Assembly (NCBI GenBank): GCA_000198515.1
Contig: FP929140.1
Span: forward strand, 1,958,527-2,022,526
Length of the DNA stretch: 64,000 nucleotides
DNA from: a gamma proteobacterium HdN1
GTDB taxonomy: Bacteria; Pseudomonadota; Gammaproteobacteria; Pseudomonadales; Ketobacteraceae
Reading direction: 5' to 3'
A program made the position numbers and the translations under genes. Shown here one piece after another: positions 8,074 to 17,821 of this stretch (position 1 is the stretch's first letter; every line of letters starts with the position of its first letter). Under the pieces are notes generated by a model, which had not been told where the DNA came from, searched no databases, and was given only the letters and a program-made list of their open reading frames with translations.

Positions 8074-9828
8074 ATGCCAAACGTAACGATAAAAATAAAA
8101 ACAACCAAAGCGACTGCAAAAATGAACGCAGTAAAACCCCAAAACTCTGCACCGTTGTTGCGCGCACAACCCATCAAAGCGCAGCGCGCGAAAGGCCAAG
8201 CCATGCCGCTTGTGATCGGCTTGGTGCTGGTGGCCTCCATCGCCCTGTTTATGGTGCTCAATTCCCACCGCGCCGTGCGCGATAAAATGAACCTCGTCAA
8301 CGCCGCCGATGCTACCGCCTATTCCGGCGCCCAAATGGCTGCGCGTGAGCTCAACTTTATGGCGCTCACCAACCGCACCATGGTGGCCAACGAGGTCGCC
8401 GTAGGCCACATGATGGCCTATCAAACCGAGCTGGACTTGATCGCCAACGCCATTGCCAACGATATAAGTTTTGGCAACGCCGCTTTTACCACCTTTGTAA
8501 AATGGGTGTTCAACCTCGTAGGGATCGAGTCGCTCCTCCAAGATTTTACCGATTCCCAACGTGCCGCCACCGGTGGCTACGTACTCGCGATTAACGCGCT
8601 CCATGAGTTGTATCAAGGCTATCAAGTAGACGATTACAAAGCGCTCGCCGGGATTGGTGGTGAATCAATGCTTACGCCGGTGATGCAAACCGTGGCCGAG
8701 CAATATGTAAACTCTCCCGACGTAACAATCGAAGTCAACACCGAGGAAGCTCGTACTGCCCTGCAAGACACTGCAAGTGTAGATACTCAGCCGCTCGTGC
8801 TTGATTTGATTGAGAGCTCAAAAACCAACCCCTTTTGCAGCCTGATTGCCTTCGCCACGCCCGGCGCGGGCAATGGCTCGGTCACGCCCTATGCAAACCC
8901 CGGCCAACTCAATGCCCTCGATACCGATTGCGCCAGCTACTACGGCGGTGGCAGCATTCCAACGGCTGTCGGCGCTGCCGCTACTCCTGTGAGCGATGGT
9001 GGACTGATGGCCGAGTTGATCAACCGCTCCGCGAACGGCTCAGAAGCGCGTGGCTGGGTGATGGATCGCGACCACTTCGATGGCAAAAAGGGCGCCGATG
9101 GCCTCACCAATGATCCGCTGCGCCAGCGCTACCGCATCCAGGTGTTTCTGAACAGCGTAGGCGTTGAGCGCCGTGGTACCAGCGCCGCAAGCTGGGATAA
9201 CGCACGCAACCAGCTCAACTGGCAAACCAATGGCCCTGATACCATCAAATCCACCGGCTTCTGGTCGTTCCTGCTCAAATTTAGCGGCAGCGCCAGCGGC
9301 GACGCCGCCGAGATGGCCGATTTTGCTGCCGGCGCTGAAGCCACCGGCAACCGCATGGATGAGGATGTCATTCAGCTGCTGTCCGATGCCGGCATGTGCT
9401 CAACCGATCCTAGCCCCACCGACCCCTCTGCCTTTCGCGACAAGGTATACTGTGGTGAGCTGATTGGCAAATCCTATAAAGGTGTGCAGAGCTACGCTAT
9501 CTTGAACCCCAACAAGGTCACCGATATACCGCCCATCACCGCCTTGCTTCTGCAAACCGGCAATTGTAATGACGAGATTGGCCGCCATACCGACGACGGC
9601 AGCAAAAGCGCAAGCTGGATGGACAACCTGCCCATGTTCAACGACACCCCCGCTTGCGATAATGAGCGCCAAGTGGTGGCCTTTGGCCAAGCGCGCGTGT
9701 TCTACCAGCGCCCCACCTGCACCGATGCGGCCTGCACCGTAGGCTTCAAGTCCGACGGCATCACCGATGAAAAGCCCAATCTGTTCAACCCGTTCTGGCA
9801 GGCACGCCTAGTGTCTACAGTTCCTTAA
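8074..9828 (+). CDS. TadG-like Tad pilus assembly protein
   Basis: Putative TadE/G-like Flp assembly protein, 584 aa. A basic N-terminus of about 40 residues leads to KGQAMPLVIGLVLVASIALF, one membrane helix, then the conserved NLVNAADATAYSGAQMAARE stretch seen in TadG-type proteins. The rest would be periplasmic. It carries the G-QAM cleavage-like site but lacks Glu at +5 (Leu instead), unlike the true pseudopilins nearby, so it may not be processed. No von Willebrand A MIDAS motif (DxSxS) was seen, unlike classical TadG. GAGGG lies 8 nt before the ATG. It is the first gene of the assembly operon, 20 bp before the next TadE-like gene. Confidence 0.8.
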   Translation: MPNVTIKIKTTKATAKMNAVKPQNSAPLLRAQPIKAQRAKGQAMPLVIGLVLVASIALFMVLNSHRAVRDKMNLVNAADATAYSGAQMAARELNFMALTNRTMVANEVAVGHMMAYQTELDLIANAIANDISFGNAAFTTFVKWVFNLVGIESLLQDFTDSQRAATGGYVLAINALHELYQGYQVDDYKALAGIGGESMLTPVMQTVAEQYVNSPDVTIEVNTEEARTALQDTASVDTQPLVLDLIESSKTNPFCSLIAFATPGAGNGSVTPYANPGQLNALDTDCASYYGGGSIPTAVGAAATPVSDGGLMAELINRSANGSEARGWVMDRDHFDGKKGADGLTNDPLRQRYRIQVFLNSVGVERRGTSAASWDNARNQLNWQTNGPDTIKSTGFWSFLLKFSGSASGDAAEMADFAAGAEATGNRMDEDVIQLLSDAGMCSTDPSPTDPSAFRDKVYCGELIGKSYKGVQSYAILNPNKVTDIPPITALLLQTGNCNDEIGRHTDDGSKSASWMDNLPMFNDTPACDNERQVVAFGQARVFYQRPTCTDAACTVGFKSDGITDEKPNLFNPFWQARLVSTVP

Positions 9829-9848
9829 GCGACAAGGGGACGCAGGTC

Positions 9849-10796
9849 ATGAAGCAAGTCATAAAAAGCGTATCGCAAACACTGCAGTTCAAACCCTCAA
9901 TGAACTTACACCACAAACAGCCTCGGCCTTCGCGCAGTAGCCAAGGCAGGCAACGCGGCCAAGCCATGACCGAAACCCTGTTGGGCGCGGTGATGCTGGG
10001 CATCCTGCTGATCGGCTCCGTGACCCTCTACCAAATCATGCAGGCCGATATTACCGCCAACAAGACCGCACGCCTCGCGGTGTGGCAGGGGGTGTTGTAC
10101 CAAGGGCTAGACAACGACGCCATGGAAGAGCGCCTGCGCGAAACTCTCAGCGCCACCCTGATGACGCGCACCGTCGTCGATCTCTTCGATAAACAACCGA
10201 CTGAAGATCGCCAGTGGTTGGTCGGCGGGCCAGAAACCATCGCCTTCCGCTATGATCCAGTAGACCCGATCTATAGCCATCCGGGTACTGGCTCCAGCGC
10301 GATCGGCCAAGCCGCCCAGCTCGACAACAATCACATTGCCGGAATCAGCTTGAGCATCCCCATCAATGATCAAGTTCGCGTGCTAAACCACCCGCGTAAG
10401 CACACTGCATTGCAGCTCTTGCCCGATAACGCCCTCGAAGATCACCCAGGCGAAGCCCTCTACGCACCACCGCCCGAAGACGAAATCGCCGGCGTGGCCC
10501 GCTACCACGTAAAATCGAGTGCCGCGATGCTATCCAACGGCTTTGTCCCAGGAACCGAGCAAGACTTGCACAATATGGTTGCGGCTCTCTCTCGTGGTGG
10601 CGCACCTTTGGGGCACGTTGAACGCCGCCGCACGAATGTTCGCCAGCTTGGGTTAGCCGAAATTTGCGCAACTACAGATGATGCGGGTGGCGGCGCTACC
10701 TGTAAACCCGGCATGTGGAACCCCGAAGGGCTCACCACCACCCCCAAAGAACAAAGCCGGATGCTGCCCGCAGCGCTCGGCACTTTTGTTGAGTAA
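9849..10796 (+). CDS. TadE-like minor pseudopilin
   Basis: Minor pseudopilin, 315 aa. The prepilin signature is RGQAMTETLLGAVMLGILLI: Gly cleavage site, Glu at +5, one hydrophobic helix. An unusually long leader of about 38 residues precedes it and a periplasmic domain of about 250 residues follows. TadE and TadF proteins are normally processed by the Flp prepilin peptidase and needed for assembly. AAGGGGA sits before the ATG. At over 300 aa it is larger than typical TadE (about 190), so the periplasmic part may have an extra role. Confidence 0.75.
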   Translation: MKQVIKSVSQTLQFKPSMNLHHKQPRPSRSSQGRQRGQAMTETLLGAVMLGILLIGSVTLYQIMQADITANKTARLAVWQGVLYQGLDNDAMEERLRETLSATLMTRTVVDLFDKQPTEDRQWLVGGPETIAFRYDPVDPIYSHPGTGSSAIGQAAQLDNNHIAGISLSIPINDQVRVLNHPRKHTALQLLPDNALEDHPGEALYAPPPEDEIAGVARYHVKSSAAMLSNGFVPGTEQDLHNMVAALSRGGAPLGHVERRRTNVRQLGLAEICATTDDAGGGATCKPGMWNPEGLTTTPKEQSRMLPAALGTFVE

Positions 10797-10851
10797 ACGC
10801 CTGAATAAACGCCTAAATAAAAACGCTAACCGGATCACGCGAGAAACTCTT

Positions 10852-11580
10852 TTGAACACGCTTGCAGTAAAAGCGCCGCAATACAAAACGCTAAGCATTG
10901 TGCTATTGGCGTGTCTCTGCTTGCTCGCACCGCACGCCTTCGCGGCAAAAGATCCGCTCACAATCACCTACCCTGATATTCCGCCGCCGCCCGGTTCCGA
11001 ATGGTCGTGGGTAGGCCGCCAGATGATCGTAGATGGCACGCCCATGTCCATCAAAGTGTTTAATTTCAACGGCACCGAAGCCGAGCTGATCCAACACTTT
11101 GAAAATTTCTGGAAAACCTTTGGCCACGGTACCTTTGGGCGCACGGCGCTTGGCAATAAACGCATGCTAACCCATCATACCGCGGAGTATTACACCACGG
11201 TGCAGTATCAGTGGGATGGCAAGCAGTTTACGGGTTCAATTGCGCTTTCTCGCCCCGATATGGCCAAACCCGTACCGCGCAAGCTGCCTATTAAGTCACC
11301 TCCCGGCACCACGGTAATGAGCCGAATTGAGAGCAATGACCTAGGGATTTTCAGTGATTCCATCACATTATTGAGCAACCGCAGCCAAAGCTTTAACGTT
11401 TCCTATTATGCTGCGCAACTTATAAACGATGGCTGGACGCAGATCGCCAAATCCTGCTCCGATACGGGCTGCAATCTCCAGTTCCAGTCGATCCAGGGGC
11501 AGTTACAAATTTCCATAAAAGATTTACCCGGTACGCATGGTAAACAGAGCCGCATTTTGGTTCACTGGATTAAACAGTAG
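10852..11580 (+). CDS. Secreted protein of unknown function in the Tad operon
   Basis: No family recognised. An upstream ATG would overlap the previous gene by over 100 bp and give an implausible leader. Starting at TTG 10852 gives a 242-aa protein with a clean signal peptide (YKTLSIVLLACLCLLA, cleavage near AFA-AKD), so it is probably periplasmic or outer-membrane associated. Two cysteines in CSDTGC could form a disulfide. The fold looks mixed alpha/beta with repeated short hydrophobic strands. A TTG at about 10786-10791, overlapping the previous stop, is an alternative start. Its place between two pseudopilin genes implies a pilus role. Confidence 0.6.
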   Translation: MNTLAVKAPQYKTLSIVLLACLCLLAPHAFAAKDPLTITYPDIPPPPGSEWSWVGRQMIVDGTPMSIKVFNFNGTEAELIQHFENFWKTFGHGTFGRTALGNKRMLTHHTAEYYTTVQYQWDGKQFTGSIALSRPDMAKPVPRKLPIKSPPGTTVMSRIESNDLGIFSDSITLLSNRSQSFNVSYYAAQLINDGWTQIAKSCSDTGCNLQFQSIQGQLQISIKDLPGTHGKQSRILVHWIKQ

Positions 11581-11682
11581 TCGCACAAATAGAACGATAA
11601 GGGCGAGGCCGAATCAGCAAGAGCCTTCGCGCTGCACGTAAAAACACATGTAAAAGCACACGTAAAAAAAAGCATAAAAATC

Positions 11683-11919
11683 GTGAGTAAAACCATGAAC
11701 CTGAAACCGCATTGCCGCCCCCGCCTAGCCCGAAACAGCGCCCATACCTTGCGCCAGCGTGGTACCGCGATGATCGAATACACCGTAGTCGTCGCCTTCG
11801 CCACTTTGGTTCTCTATTTTGCACTGGCAGGCAACCCCAATGACCCGAGCACCGTATCGGTAGGCAAGGCGCTACACGATCGGCAAGTCAGTTTTACAGA
11901 CAGCGTGCTGGCTCCCTAA
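11683..11919 (+). CDS. Small Flp-like pseudopilin
   Basis: Second small prepilin, 78 aa from GTG 11683 (or 74 from ATG 11695; neither has a clear ribosome site). The signature is RGTAMIEYTVVVAFATLVLYF: cleavage after Gly, Glu +5 and Tyr +6, as in Flp itself, then a short polar tail. It could be a minor pilin or initiator subunit. About 100 bp without a gene precede it and 64 bp separate it from cpaB. Confidence 0.7.
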   Translation: MSKTMNLKPHCRPRLARNSAHTLRQRGTAMIEYTVVVAFATLVLYFALAGNPNDPSTVSVGKALHDRQVSFTDSVLAP

Positions 11920-11983
11920 ACCACGCGGAACAGCCAAGCTTGCGAACCCATTATAAAAATCAATATTGATCAGGCGGCAAACA

Positions 11984-12835
11984 ATGAAGACCACAGTAAA
12001 AAACAAAGGAACCTTGTTGATTCTCGCAGGCGCAATCGCCGCGGGGATCGGTGGTTGGTTTCTCACCCAAAACTACATCAAAACCGAAGTCACCCAGCGC
12101 AACAAAGCAATTGATCAGCAGCGCGAGGCCATACAAGTGGTGGTTGCTTCGGCTGATCTGAACATCGGTGATGTTGTCACTCTTAAAAATGCGGTCGTGC
12201 GTGATATTCCTAAAACCTTTGTGCCTAGCGAAGCTGTAACGCCGGCCAATTTCGCCGCCACGCTTGAAGGTCGTCAGCTCAAGTACAAAGTAAAATACGG
12301 TGAAGTCATTCTGCCGATGCACGTCAGCAGCACCAAGATTGAGGGGATCGTCAGCTTGCTCGAACCAGGTGAGCGCGCGATCACCATTCCGGTGGGCAAA
12401 GAAGACACTATTTCAGGGTTCTTGCGCCCCGGTAGTCGCGTAGACCTGTTCTTGACCTTAAAAGATGGTGCCGTGTCGCGCACCGCGCCCTTTTTGCAGC
12501 GTGTAAAAGTCATTGCCACCGGCACCGAGCTCAACGACGGCATTCCCCGCGAATTGAAAGACCCCAAAAAGCTCCAGAAGACGTTTTCGGATGTGACGCT
12601 CGCCGTAACGCCAGTGCAGGCCACCAAACTGATCCATTCCCAGTCGGTAGGCGATATAGCCATGGTATTGCGCCGCCCAGAAGATAAATCTACCGAATTT
12701 GACGATTACGCCACCATCGACAATTTGCTTGATAGCCGTCAGGTAGCGCCGGTATTGCCACCGCCACCCATCAAACAGCCTGCCGTAAAAACCAATGGCG
12801 TGTTCGAACTGATTCGCGGAGGAAACCGCTCTTAA
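11984..12835 (+). CDS. cpaB: Flp pilus assembly protein CpaB/RcpC
   Basis: Periplasmic Tad component acting with the secretin, 283 aa. N-terminal membrane anchor (GTLLILAGAIAAGIGGWFL), then the SAF-like domain (VVVASADLNIGDVVTLKNAV) typical of CpaB/RcpC, and the RcpC-type segment (ISGFLRPGSRVDLFLTL). ATG 11984 is chosen because CAGGCGG lies 7 nt upstream and the anchor follows at once; a TTG 18 nt earlier is unlikely. It directly precedes the secretin gene, the usual Tad order. Confidence 0.88.
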   Translation: MKTTVKNKGTLLILAGAIAAGIGGWFLTQNYIKTEVTQRNKAIDQQREAIQVVVASADLNIGDVVTLKNAVVRDIPKTFVPSEAVTPANFAATLEGRQLKYKVKYGEVILPMHVSSTKIEGIVSLLEPGERAITIPVGKEDTISGFLRPGSRVDLFLTLKDGAVSRTAPFLQRVKVIATGTELNDGIPRELKDPKKLQKTFSDVTLAVTPVQATKLIHSQSVGDIAMVLRRPEDKSTEFDDYATIDNLLDSRQVAPVLPPPPIKQPAVKTNGVFELIRGGNRS

Positions 12836-12962
12836 AACGAGCAGTACAGAGCCAAGAAGCTGCACTAGGCATAACGCTGCACAAGGGATGGTGTACAAGC
12901 CGAATCTGCTGTCCATCCTGAATAACAAGAACATTGAAAAAACACAGAAGGATCATGGTTCC

Positions 12963-14300
12963 ATGGGGAAAATCACCGCTGTAACACGCATCTGGCTGGC
13001 TTTTATCACCGCATTTTTCTGGTGCGCCACCCACGCCAACGCCGCCGAACCGGTACCGCCGGGGTATGACGACGTAATATCCATCGTACAGGGCCAGACC
13101 ACGCTTTTGCCTTTTCCTAACGTAGTGCGTGTTTCCATCGGTGAAGAAAACCTCGCCAACGCCCAACCTGCAGGCGCCAACGAAATCCTCCTCACCGGCC
13201 TCAAGGCAGGCGTTACCGATTTGCGCATCTGGCCGGAACATGGCAAGGCCAAACGCTACTTGCTCAAGATTATCGACAACACTTGGACGCGCGTTCTTGA
13301 GCTTTCAAATACGGTCCTTGCTGACATCGAAGGCGTAAGCGCACGCGAAGACAATGGCATCGTACTAATTGAAGGCCGCCTCCTGCGTGAACAAGATGCT
13401 GCAGTGATCGCCGATCTTAAAGCCAAGCTCAAAAAAGAAGTAAAAGAAGGCAAGGTGGTCTTTAACGTTGTGCTGCCTAACGTCAAATTGGCCGCCATGG
13501 TGATGCTGGATGTCCACGTGGTAGAAGTTCGCAAACAAGACCTGAAAAAACTCGGCGTGCAGTGGGATTCCGCCACCGCTGGCCCAGCTTACGGCGTGCT
13601 TGGCCAGTTCCGTGGCGCAGGTAATTTCGAAAAAGATACCAGCGTGTTTGGCTTTCTGATGACTGAAAACAGAAGCCCGATCAAGGTTGGCAACGGCTAC
13701 ATCGGCACATCCATTGGCTCTAAGCTCAATTTCTTGCAAAGCAATGGCGTTGCGCACGTTCTGGCGCAGCCTAAACTGGTGACCCGTTCCGGCTCAGAAG
13801 CATCTTTCTTGGCCGGTGGCGAGATCCCGATTCCCACCGTCACCAAAGACAACCAGATCAACACCATCTTCAAGCAAGTGGGCGTCATCCTGAAAATTTC
13901 ACCCAAGGCTGACCCAGATGGCTTTATCGAAACAGCAATCAACGTAGAAGTCAGCCAAGTCGACGCAAGCGTTCAGGTGTTGGGTATTCCAGGCTTCATT
14001 ACTCGCAAAACCAAAATGGAGATGAACGTCCAATCCGGTCAAACTATGGCGATCTCTGGCATGTTGTCCGAAGAGAGCAGCAAAGCCATCGACAAAATGC
14101 CCGGCCTAGGCTCCATCCCGATCTTGGGCGAGCTCTTCAAATCGCGCGATTTTCGCCAGAACACCACTGAGTTGATGATTTTCGTAACGCCGTACCTTGT
14201 GGACCCTGATAGCGAGCAAAACAAAGAGTTGTTGGCTAACAGCAAAAAGCTAGATCAAAACGGCAAAAAAGAAGCACGCCGCTTCTCCATCATGGACTGA
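12963..14300 (+). CDS. cpaC: Tad secretin CpaC/RcpA
   Basis: Outer-membrane secretin through which the Flp pilus emerges, 445 aa. Signal peptide (VTRIWLAFITAFFWCATHANA), an N-terminal pilus-formation domain (VVRVSIGEENLA, LKAGVTDLRIW), a short BON-like segment, then the secretin core (GVAHVLAQPKLVTRSGSEA, FLAGGEIPIPT, GLGSIPILGELFKSR, ELMIFVTPYLV). ATG 12963 is preferred over ATG 12888 because AGAAGGA lies about 10 nt before it and the signal peptide begins there. No pilotin (TadD-independent) gene was seen; TadD lies downstream in the same operon. Confidence 0.93.
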   Translation: MGKITAVTRIWLAFITAFFWCATHANAAEPVPPGYDDVISIVQGQTTLLPFPNVVRVSIGEENLANAQPAGANEILLTGLKAGVTDLRIWPEHGKAKRYLLKIIDNTWTRVLELSNTVLADIEGVSAREDNGIVLIEGRLLREQDAAVIADLKAKLKKEVKEGKVVFNVVLPNVKLAAMVMLDVHVVEVRKQDLKKLGVQWDSATAGPAYGVLGQFRGAGNFEKDTSVFGFLMTENRSPIKVGNGYIGTSIGSKLNFLQSNGVAHVLAQPKLVTRSGSEASFLAGGEIPIPTVTKDNQINTIFKQVGVILKISPKADPDGFIETAINVEVSQVDASVQVLGIPGFITRKTKMEMNVQSGQTMAISGMLSEESSKAIDKMPGLGSIPILGELFKSRDFRQNTTELMIFVTPYLVDPDSEQNKELLANSKKLDQNGKKEARRFSIMD

Positions 14301-14313
14301 GAGGAGATCTATC

Positions 14314-15987
14314 GTGCTTGAGTTTGAGATTATAGACAGCTACGGCAACCGCACCTCGCACAGCTTTGAGCGCGGCACCGTGGTGCTGGGTAAGGGAGAT
14401 ACCTGCAACGTAATCCTGCCCTCAGCACATGCCTCGCGCGTGCACGCCAATATCCGCATCGAGGAGTTTGCGGCTTTTTATGTGGATAGCGGCAGCACCA
14501 ATGGTTCGTGGTTTCGTGGGGCGCGTTTAAGCGCACCACACAAACTTGGCGTAGGTGATCGGATCGACATTGGCGATCTATCGATTGTCGTCCAGAAAAT
14601 CCCTGAAGATCTAAGCGCCGTTTTTGGCGGTGAAGACAGGAGTAGGCGTAACGACTCAGACCTTGTTCGTTCTGAATCCGATGAATTGGTAGAGCTGAAG
14701 CGCAAAATCCACTCCATGATTTTGGAATATCTGGATTTGCGTAAACGCGGTAACCTTCAACAGATGACCGCTGCTGAGTTGCGCACCGAGGCTGATAAAG
14801 CCACCCGTGAGATCATCCGCCAAGTGCAAGATGAAATTCCAGGGTCGATTACCCATGCCGAGCTACGCCGCCAGGTGGTGGCAGAGGCGGTGGGTTTGGG
14901 CGCACTCGAACCGCTCCTGCAGGATGATTCCATTACCGAAATTATGGTGAACGGGCCGGATCAGATTTTTATTGAGCAAAATGGCAAACTGGTTCTCTCC
15001 CAGCACCGTTTTAGCAGCACCGCATCCTTGCTATCGGTCATCGACCGCGTAGTAGCCCCGCTAGGTCGCCGGATCGACGAAAGCTCGCCCATGGTCGATG
15101 CGCGCTTGCCCGATGGTTCGCGCGTAAACGCAATTATCCCGCCGCTCGCTCTGAACGGCCCCACGGTTACCATTCGAAAGTTCGCCAAAAAAAGCCTGTT
15201 TATGCAGGATTTATTCAACTACGATTCAATCTCCGTCGAGATGGCGCGTTTTCTGAAAACTTGCGTTGAACAGCACCGCAACATCATTATTTCTGGCGGC
15301 ACAGGGTCAGGTAAAACCACTACGCTTAACATCCTCTCGAACTTTATCGGCCCAAGCGAGCGCATCGTTACCATCGAAGACGCCGCAGAACTTCGCCTCA
15401 ACCAAACTCACGTTGTCTCCATGGAAAGTCGCCCCGCGAACGCCGAAGGCAAGGGTCGCGTTACCATCCGTGACTTGGTCGTAAACGCACTGCGTATGCG
15501 CCCAGACCGTATCGTAGTAGGGGAGTGTCGTGGCGGTGAAGCCCTCGACATGCTGCAAGCAATGAACACCGGTCACGATGGCTCACTTACAACAGGCCAC
15601 GCCAACTCCCCTAGTGACTTTCTGGCGCGTTTAGAAGTCATGGTGTTAATGGCGGGCGTAGAACTGCCATCCAAGGCGATTCGTGAACAGATTGCCTCGG
15701 CAGTAGACATCATCGTGCAGCAAAGCCGCTTATCGGATGGCAGACGTAAAATCACCCACATCATGGAAGTCTCTGGAATCGAAGGGGATACCATCAAAAT
15801 GCAGCCGATTTTTGAGTTCGTAAAGAAAGGCATAGCCCCCGACGGTCGTGTGCTGGGCGAATTTAGCGCTACAGGCTACATTCCGATGTTCTACCGCGAA
15901 GCGCAAAAACAGGGCATCAAGCTGGATCAGTCCATTTTTACGCCGAAAGAGATTGAACTCTCTGCGGAGGCCGCATCATGGAATTAA
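14314..15987 (+). CDS. tadA: TadA/CpaF pilus ATPase with N-terminal FHA domain
   Basis: Secretion ATPase powering Flp assembly, 557 aa, with an FHA domain in place of the usual TadA N-terminus. FHA residues 1-95: [21 protein letters not shown] and STNGSW keep the Ser, His and Asn of the phosphothreonine site, but the first-loop Arg is Lys. A linker with charged helices follows, then the CpaF core: [18 protein letters not shown], Walker [11 protein letters not shown] (about 326-335), Asp box VTIEDAAEL, Walker [12 protein letters not shown] (about 399-409) and His box [10 protein letters not shown]. The start is GTG, preceded by GAGGAG. Its end overlaps tadB by 10 bp. The fusion suggests phosphopeptide binding controls motor docking or activity. 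Confidence 0.92.
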   Translation: MLEFEIIDSYGNRTSHSFERGTVVLGKGDTCNVILPSAHASRVHANIRIEEFAAFYVDSGSTNGSWFRGARLSAPHKLGVGDRIDIGDLSIVVQKIPEDLSAVFGGEDRSRRNDSDLVRSESDELVELKRKIHSMILEYLDLRKRGNLQQMTAAELRTEADKATREIIRQVQDEIPGSITHAELRRQVVAEAVGLGALEPLLQDDSITEIMVNGPDQIFIEQNGKLVLSQHRFSSTASLLSVIDRVVAPLGRRIDESSPMVDARLPDGSRVNAIIPPLALNGPTVTIRKFAKKSLFMQDLFNYDSISVEMARFLKTCVEQHRNIIISGGTGSGKTTTLNILSNFIGPSERIVTIEDAAELRLNQTHVVSMESRPANAEGKGRVTIRDLVVNALRMRPDRIVVGECRGGEALDMLQAMNTGHDGSLTTGHANSPSDFLARLEVMVLMAGVELPSKAIREQIASAVDIIVQQSRLSDGRRKITHIMEVSGIEGDTIKMQPIFEFVKKGIAPDGRVLGEFSATGYIPMFYREAQKQGIKLDQSIFTPKEIELSAEAASWN

Positions 15988-16865
15988 CTTGGGTAGGCTT
16001 GCAGCAGTTTGCCGATGAGCATGCACGCCTGTTGATTTTTCTGCTTTCCACCTTCGCCTTTGCGGGGCTTGGCTATGTTGCGATTGTCGTCGCGCGCATT
16101 AGCTTTGCGCTTTATCGTCGCCAGTTTTATTCCCAGGTAGACCAAGGTCTGCGCGACGTATTCATGTTGATTGATCCAGGCCAGGTTTTTGCCGTTACGA
16201 TCGGGCTGGGTATTCTGATTTGCCCATTGCTGTTCTTTTTTGTCAGCCCGTTCAGTGCGGTGGTTGGCGGCATGCTCATTATGTTCGCACCGCGCTACGT
16301 GTTGCTGGAGATGAAAAAAAACCGCTCAGACAAGTTCGTAAAGCAAATGCCCGATGCTCTCGCTGCAATGTCTACGGCGCTGAAATCCGGTCTGAATCTT
16401 GTCAAATCCCTGCAACAAGTGGTGCGTAATCAGCCGGAGCCGCTCGCTCAAGAGTTCGCACAGGTGCTTGTGGAATACCGTATCGGCACAGATTTGAACG
16501 ACTCCTTCGGCGACCTCGCGAAGCGCATTGATCGCCCCGAAGTCGTCCTGATGAACTCTGCAATCCGCATCAACCGCAGCGTCGGCGGCAATCTCGCTGC
16601 CACCTTTGAAAACCTCGCCGATTCCCTGCGCGAGACCTCAAAGGTGGAAGGTAAGATCAAAGCTATGACCGCGATGGGTTCCTCGCAAGGAAAGCTTGCT
16701 CTGGCAGTGCCGATTGTGGTGGCCTTGGTATTTTTTCAGCAGGAACGCGCTGCAATGGAGATGCTGTTCCACACCAAACTGGGCTGGATCTGGCTCGGTA
16801 TGATGGTGTTCTCAGCATTCTTGGGTATGACGTTTATCAAAAAGATAGTGAATGTCGATGTTTGA
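15978..16865 (+). CDS. tadB: Tad inner-membrane platform protein TadB
   Basis: Polytopic inner-membrane platform protein of the GspF/TadB class, 295 aa, which together with TadC couples the TadA motor to pilin addition. Hydrophobic segments lie near the N-terminus (LLIFLLSTFAFAGLGYVAIV), mid-protein (VFAVTIGLGILICPLLFFFV) and C-terminus. The GspF core includes MPDALAAMSTALKSGLNLVK and AIRINRSVGGNLAATFENLA. It overlaps tadA by 10 bp and tadC by 14 bp, so the three are translationally coupled. Confidence 0.9.
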   Translation: MELTWVGLQQFADEHARLLIFLLSTFAFAGLGYVAIVVARISFALYRRQFYSQVDQGLRDVFMLIDPGQVFAVTIGLGILICPLLFFFVSPFSAVVGGMLIMFAPRYVLLEMKKNRSDKFVKQMPDALAAMSTALKSGLNLVKSLQQVVRNQPEPLAQEFAQVLVEYRIGTDLNDSFGDLAKRIDRPEVVLMNSAIRINRSVGGNLAATFENLADSLRETSKVEGKIKAMTAMGSSQGKLALAVPIVVALVFFQQERAAMEMLFHTKLGWIWLGMMVFSAFLGMTFIKKIVNVDV

Positions 16866-17811
16866 TTCAATCACACTACAAAGTGGCTTGTTCAGTTATC
16901 TGCCCGCACTCCTCGGTGCGCTCACAGCGGCATTTCTGACCTACAGCCTGACCGTGATCATCCGCAACCGACGCGCGGCCACTGGCTTGTTGGGCGATGA
17001 ATCGTGGCGTGATCCTACGCCGTTGATCTATCGCTTGTTCAAGCCATTTATCAAATTGCTGGCGGTAGAATTCTCCAAGCTGATCAAACCGGCGAAGCGC
17101 GAGCGTATTTCCAACCGCCTAAGCAGCGGCGGCCTTCGCTACGCAATTTTGCCCGAAGAATTCATGGCCATGAAATACATCTGCGCCGTGGTGGCAGGTG
17201 GTATCACCGTATGGTCGTTATTGACCATGCCGGATATGAAAGCGGAATTTAAACTTTTGCTCTATCCCTTGGCTTTGGTCGGCTTTTTCTACCCCGATAT
17301 CTGGCTTTCCGACCAGATCAATCGCCGCCGCAGAATCACCCTAAAGGAATTTCCCTTTATGCTCGATCTGCTGGTGCTCGGCATGCGCGCTGGCTTGAAC
17401 TACGCCGCTGCGCTCGGTCATGCGATTGAAGCAATGCCCAATGGTGTAATCCGCGACGAATTCAGCAAGGTACTACGCGAAATCCGCGCAGGTAAATCCC
17501 GCCGCGAAGCCCTGCTAACTCTAGCCGATCGTATGAATCTGGAGGCTATCAGCAATTTCGTAGCTGCGGTAAACCAAGTGGAAGAAACCGGTGGAGAGAT
17601 CGTAAGCGTACTGATGGTTCAAGCAGAGCAGCGCCGTAATGAGCGCTTTACCGCAGCAGAAATCGCGGCCAACAAAGCGCCGATTCGCATGCTGATCCCC
17701 ATGATGCTGTTCCTGTTCCCGATTATTTTCATGCTGCTGACCTTTATTATTATCGTCAAGCTCTATGCCATCGGCATGTTGCCAGAGGGTATGGCGGAAC
17801 TCCTTAAATAG
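16852..17811 (+). CDS. tadC: Tad inner-membrane platform protein TadC
   Basis: Second GspF-type platform protein, 319 aa. Hydrophobic segments open and close the protein (YLPALLGALTAAFLTYSLTV; LIPMMLFLFPIIFMLLTFII). The core motifs FMLDLLVLGMRAGLNYAAAL and NQVEETGGEIVSVLMVQAEQ are typical of TadC. ATG start within the end of tadB. Confidence 0.9.
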   Translation: MSMFDSITLQSGLFSYLPALLGALTAAFLTYSLTVIIRNRRAATGLLGDESWRDPTPLIYRLFKPFIKLLAVEFSKLIKPAKRERISNRLSSGGLRYAILPEEFMAMKYICAVVAGGITVWSLLTMPDMKAEFKLLLYPLALVGFFYPDIWLSDQINRRRRITLKEFPFMLDLLVLGMRAGLNYAAALGHAIEAMPNGVIRDEFSKVLREIRAGKSRREALLTLADRMNLEAISNFVAAVNQVEETGGEIVSVLMVQAEQRRNERFTAAEIAANKAPIRMLIPMMLFLFPIIFMLLTFIIIVKLYAIGMLPEGMAELLK

Positions 17812-17821
17812 CGGCGGATCT

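Noticed and set aside
10678-10851. Longer version of the secreted Tad-operon protein
   Set aside because: Would overlap the TadE-like gene by more than 100 bp and bury the signal peptide.
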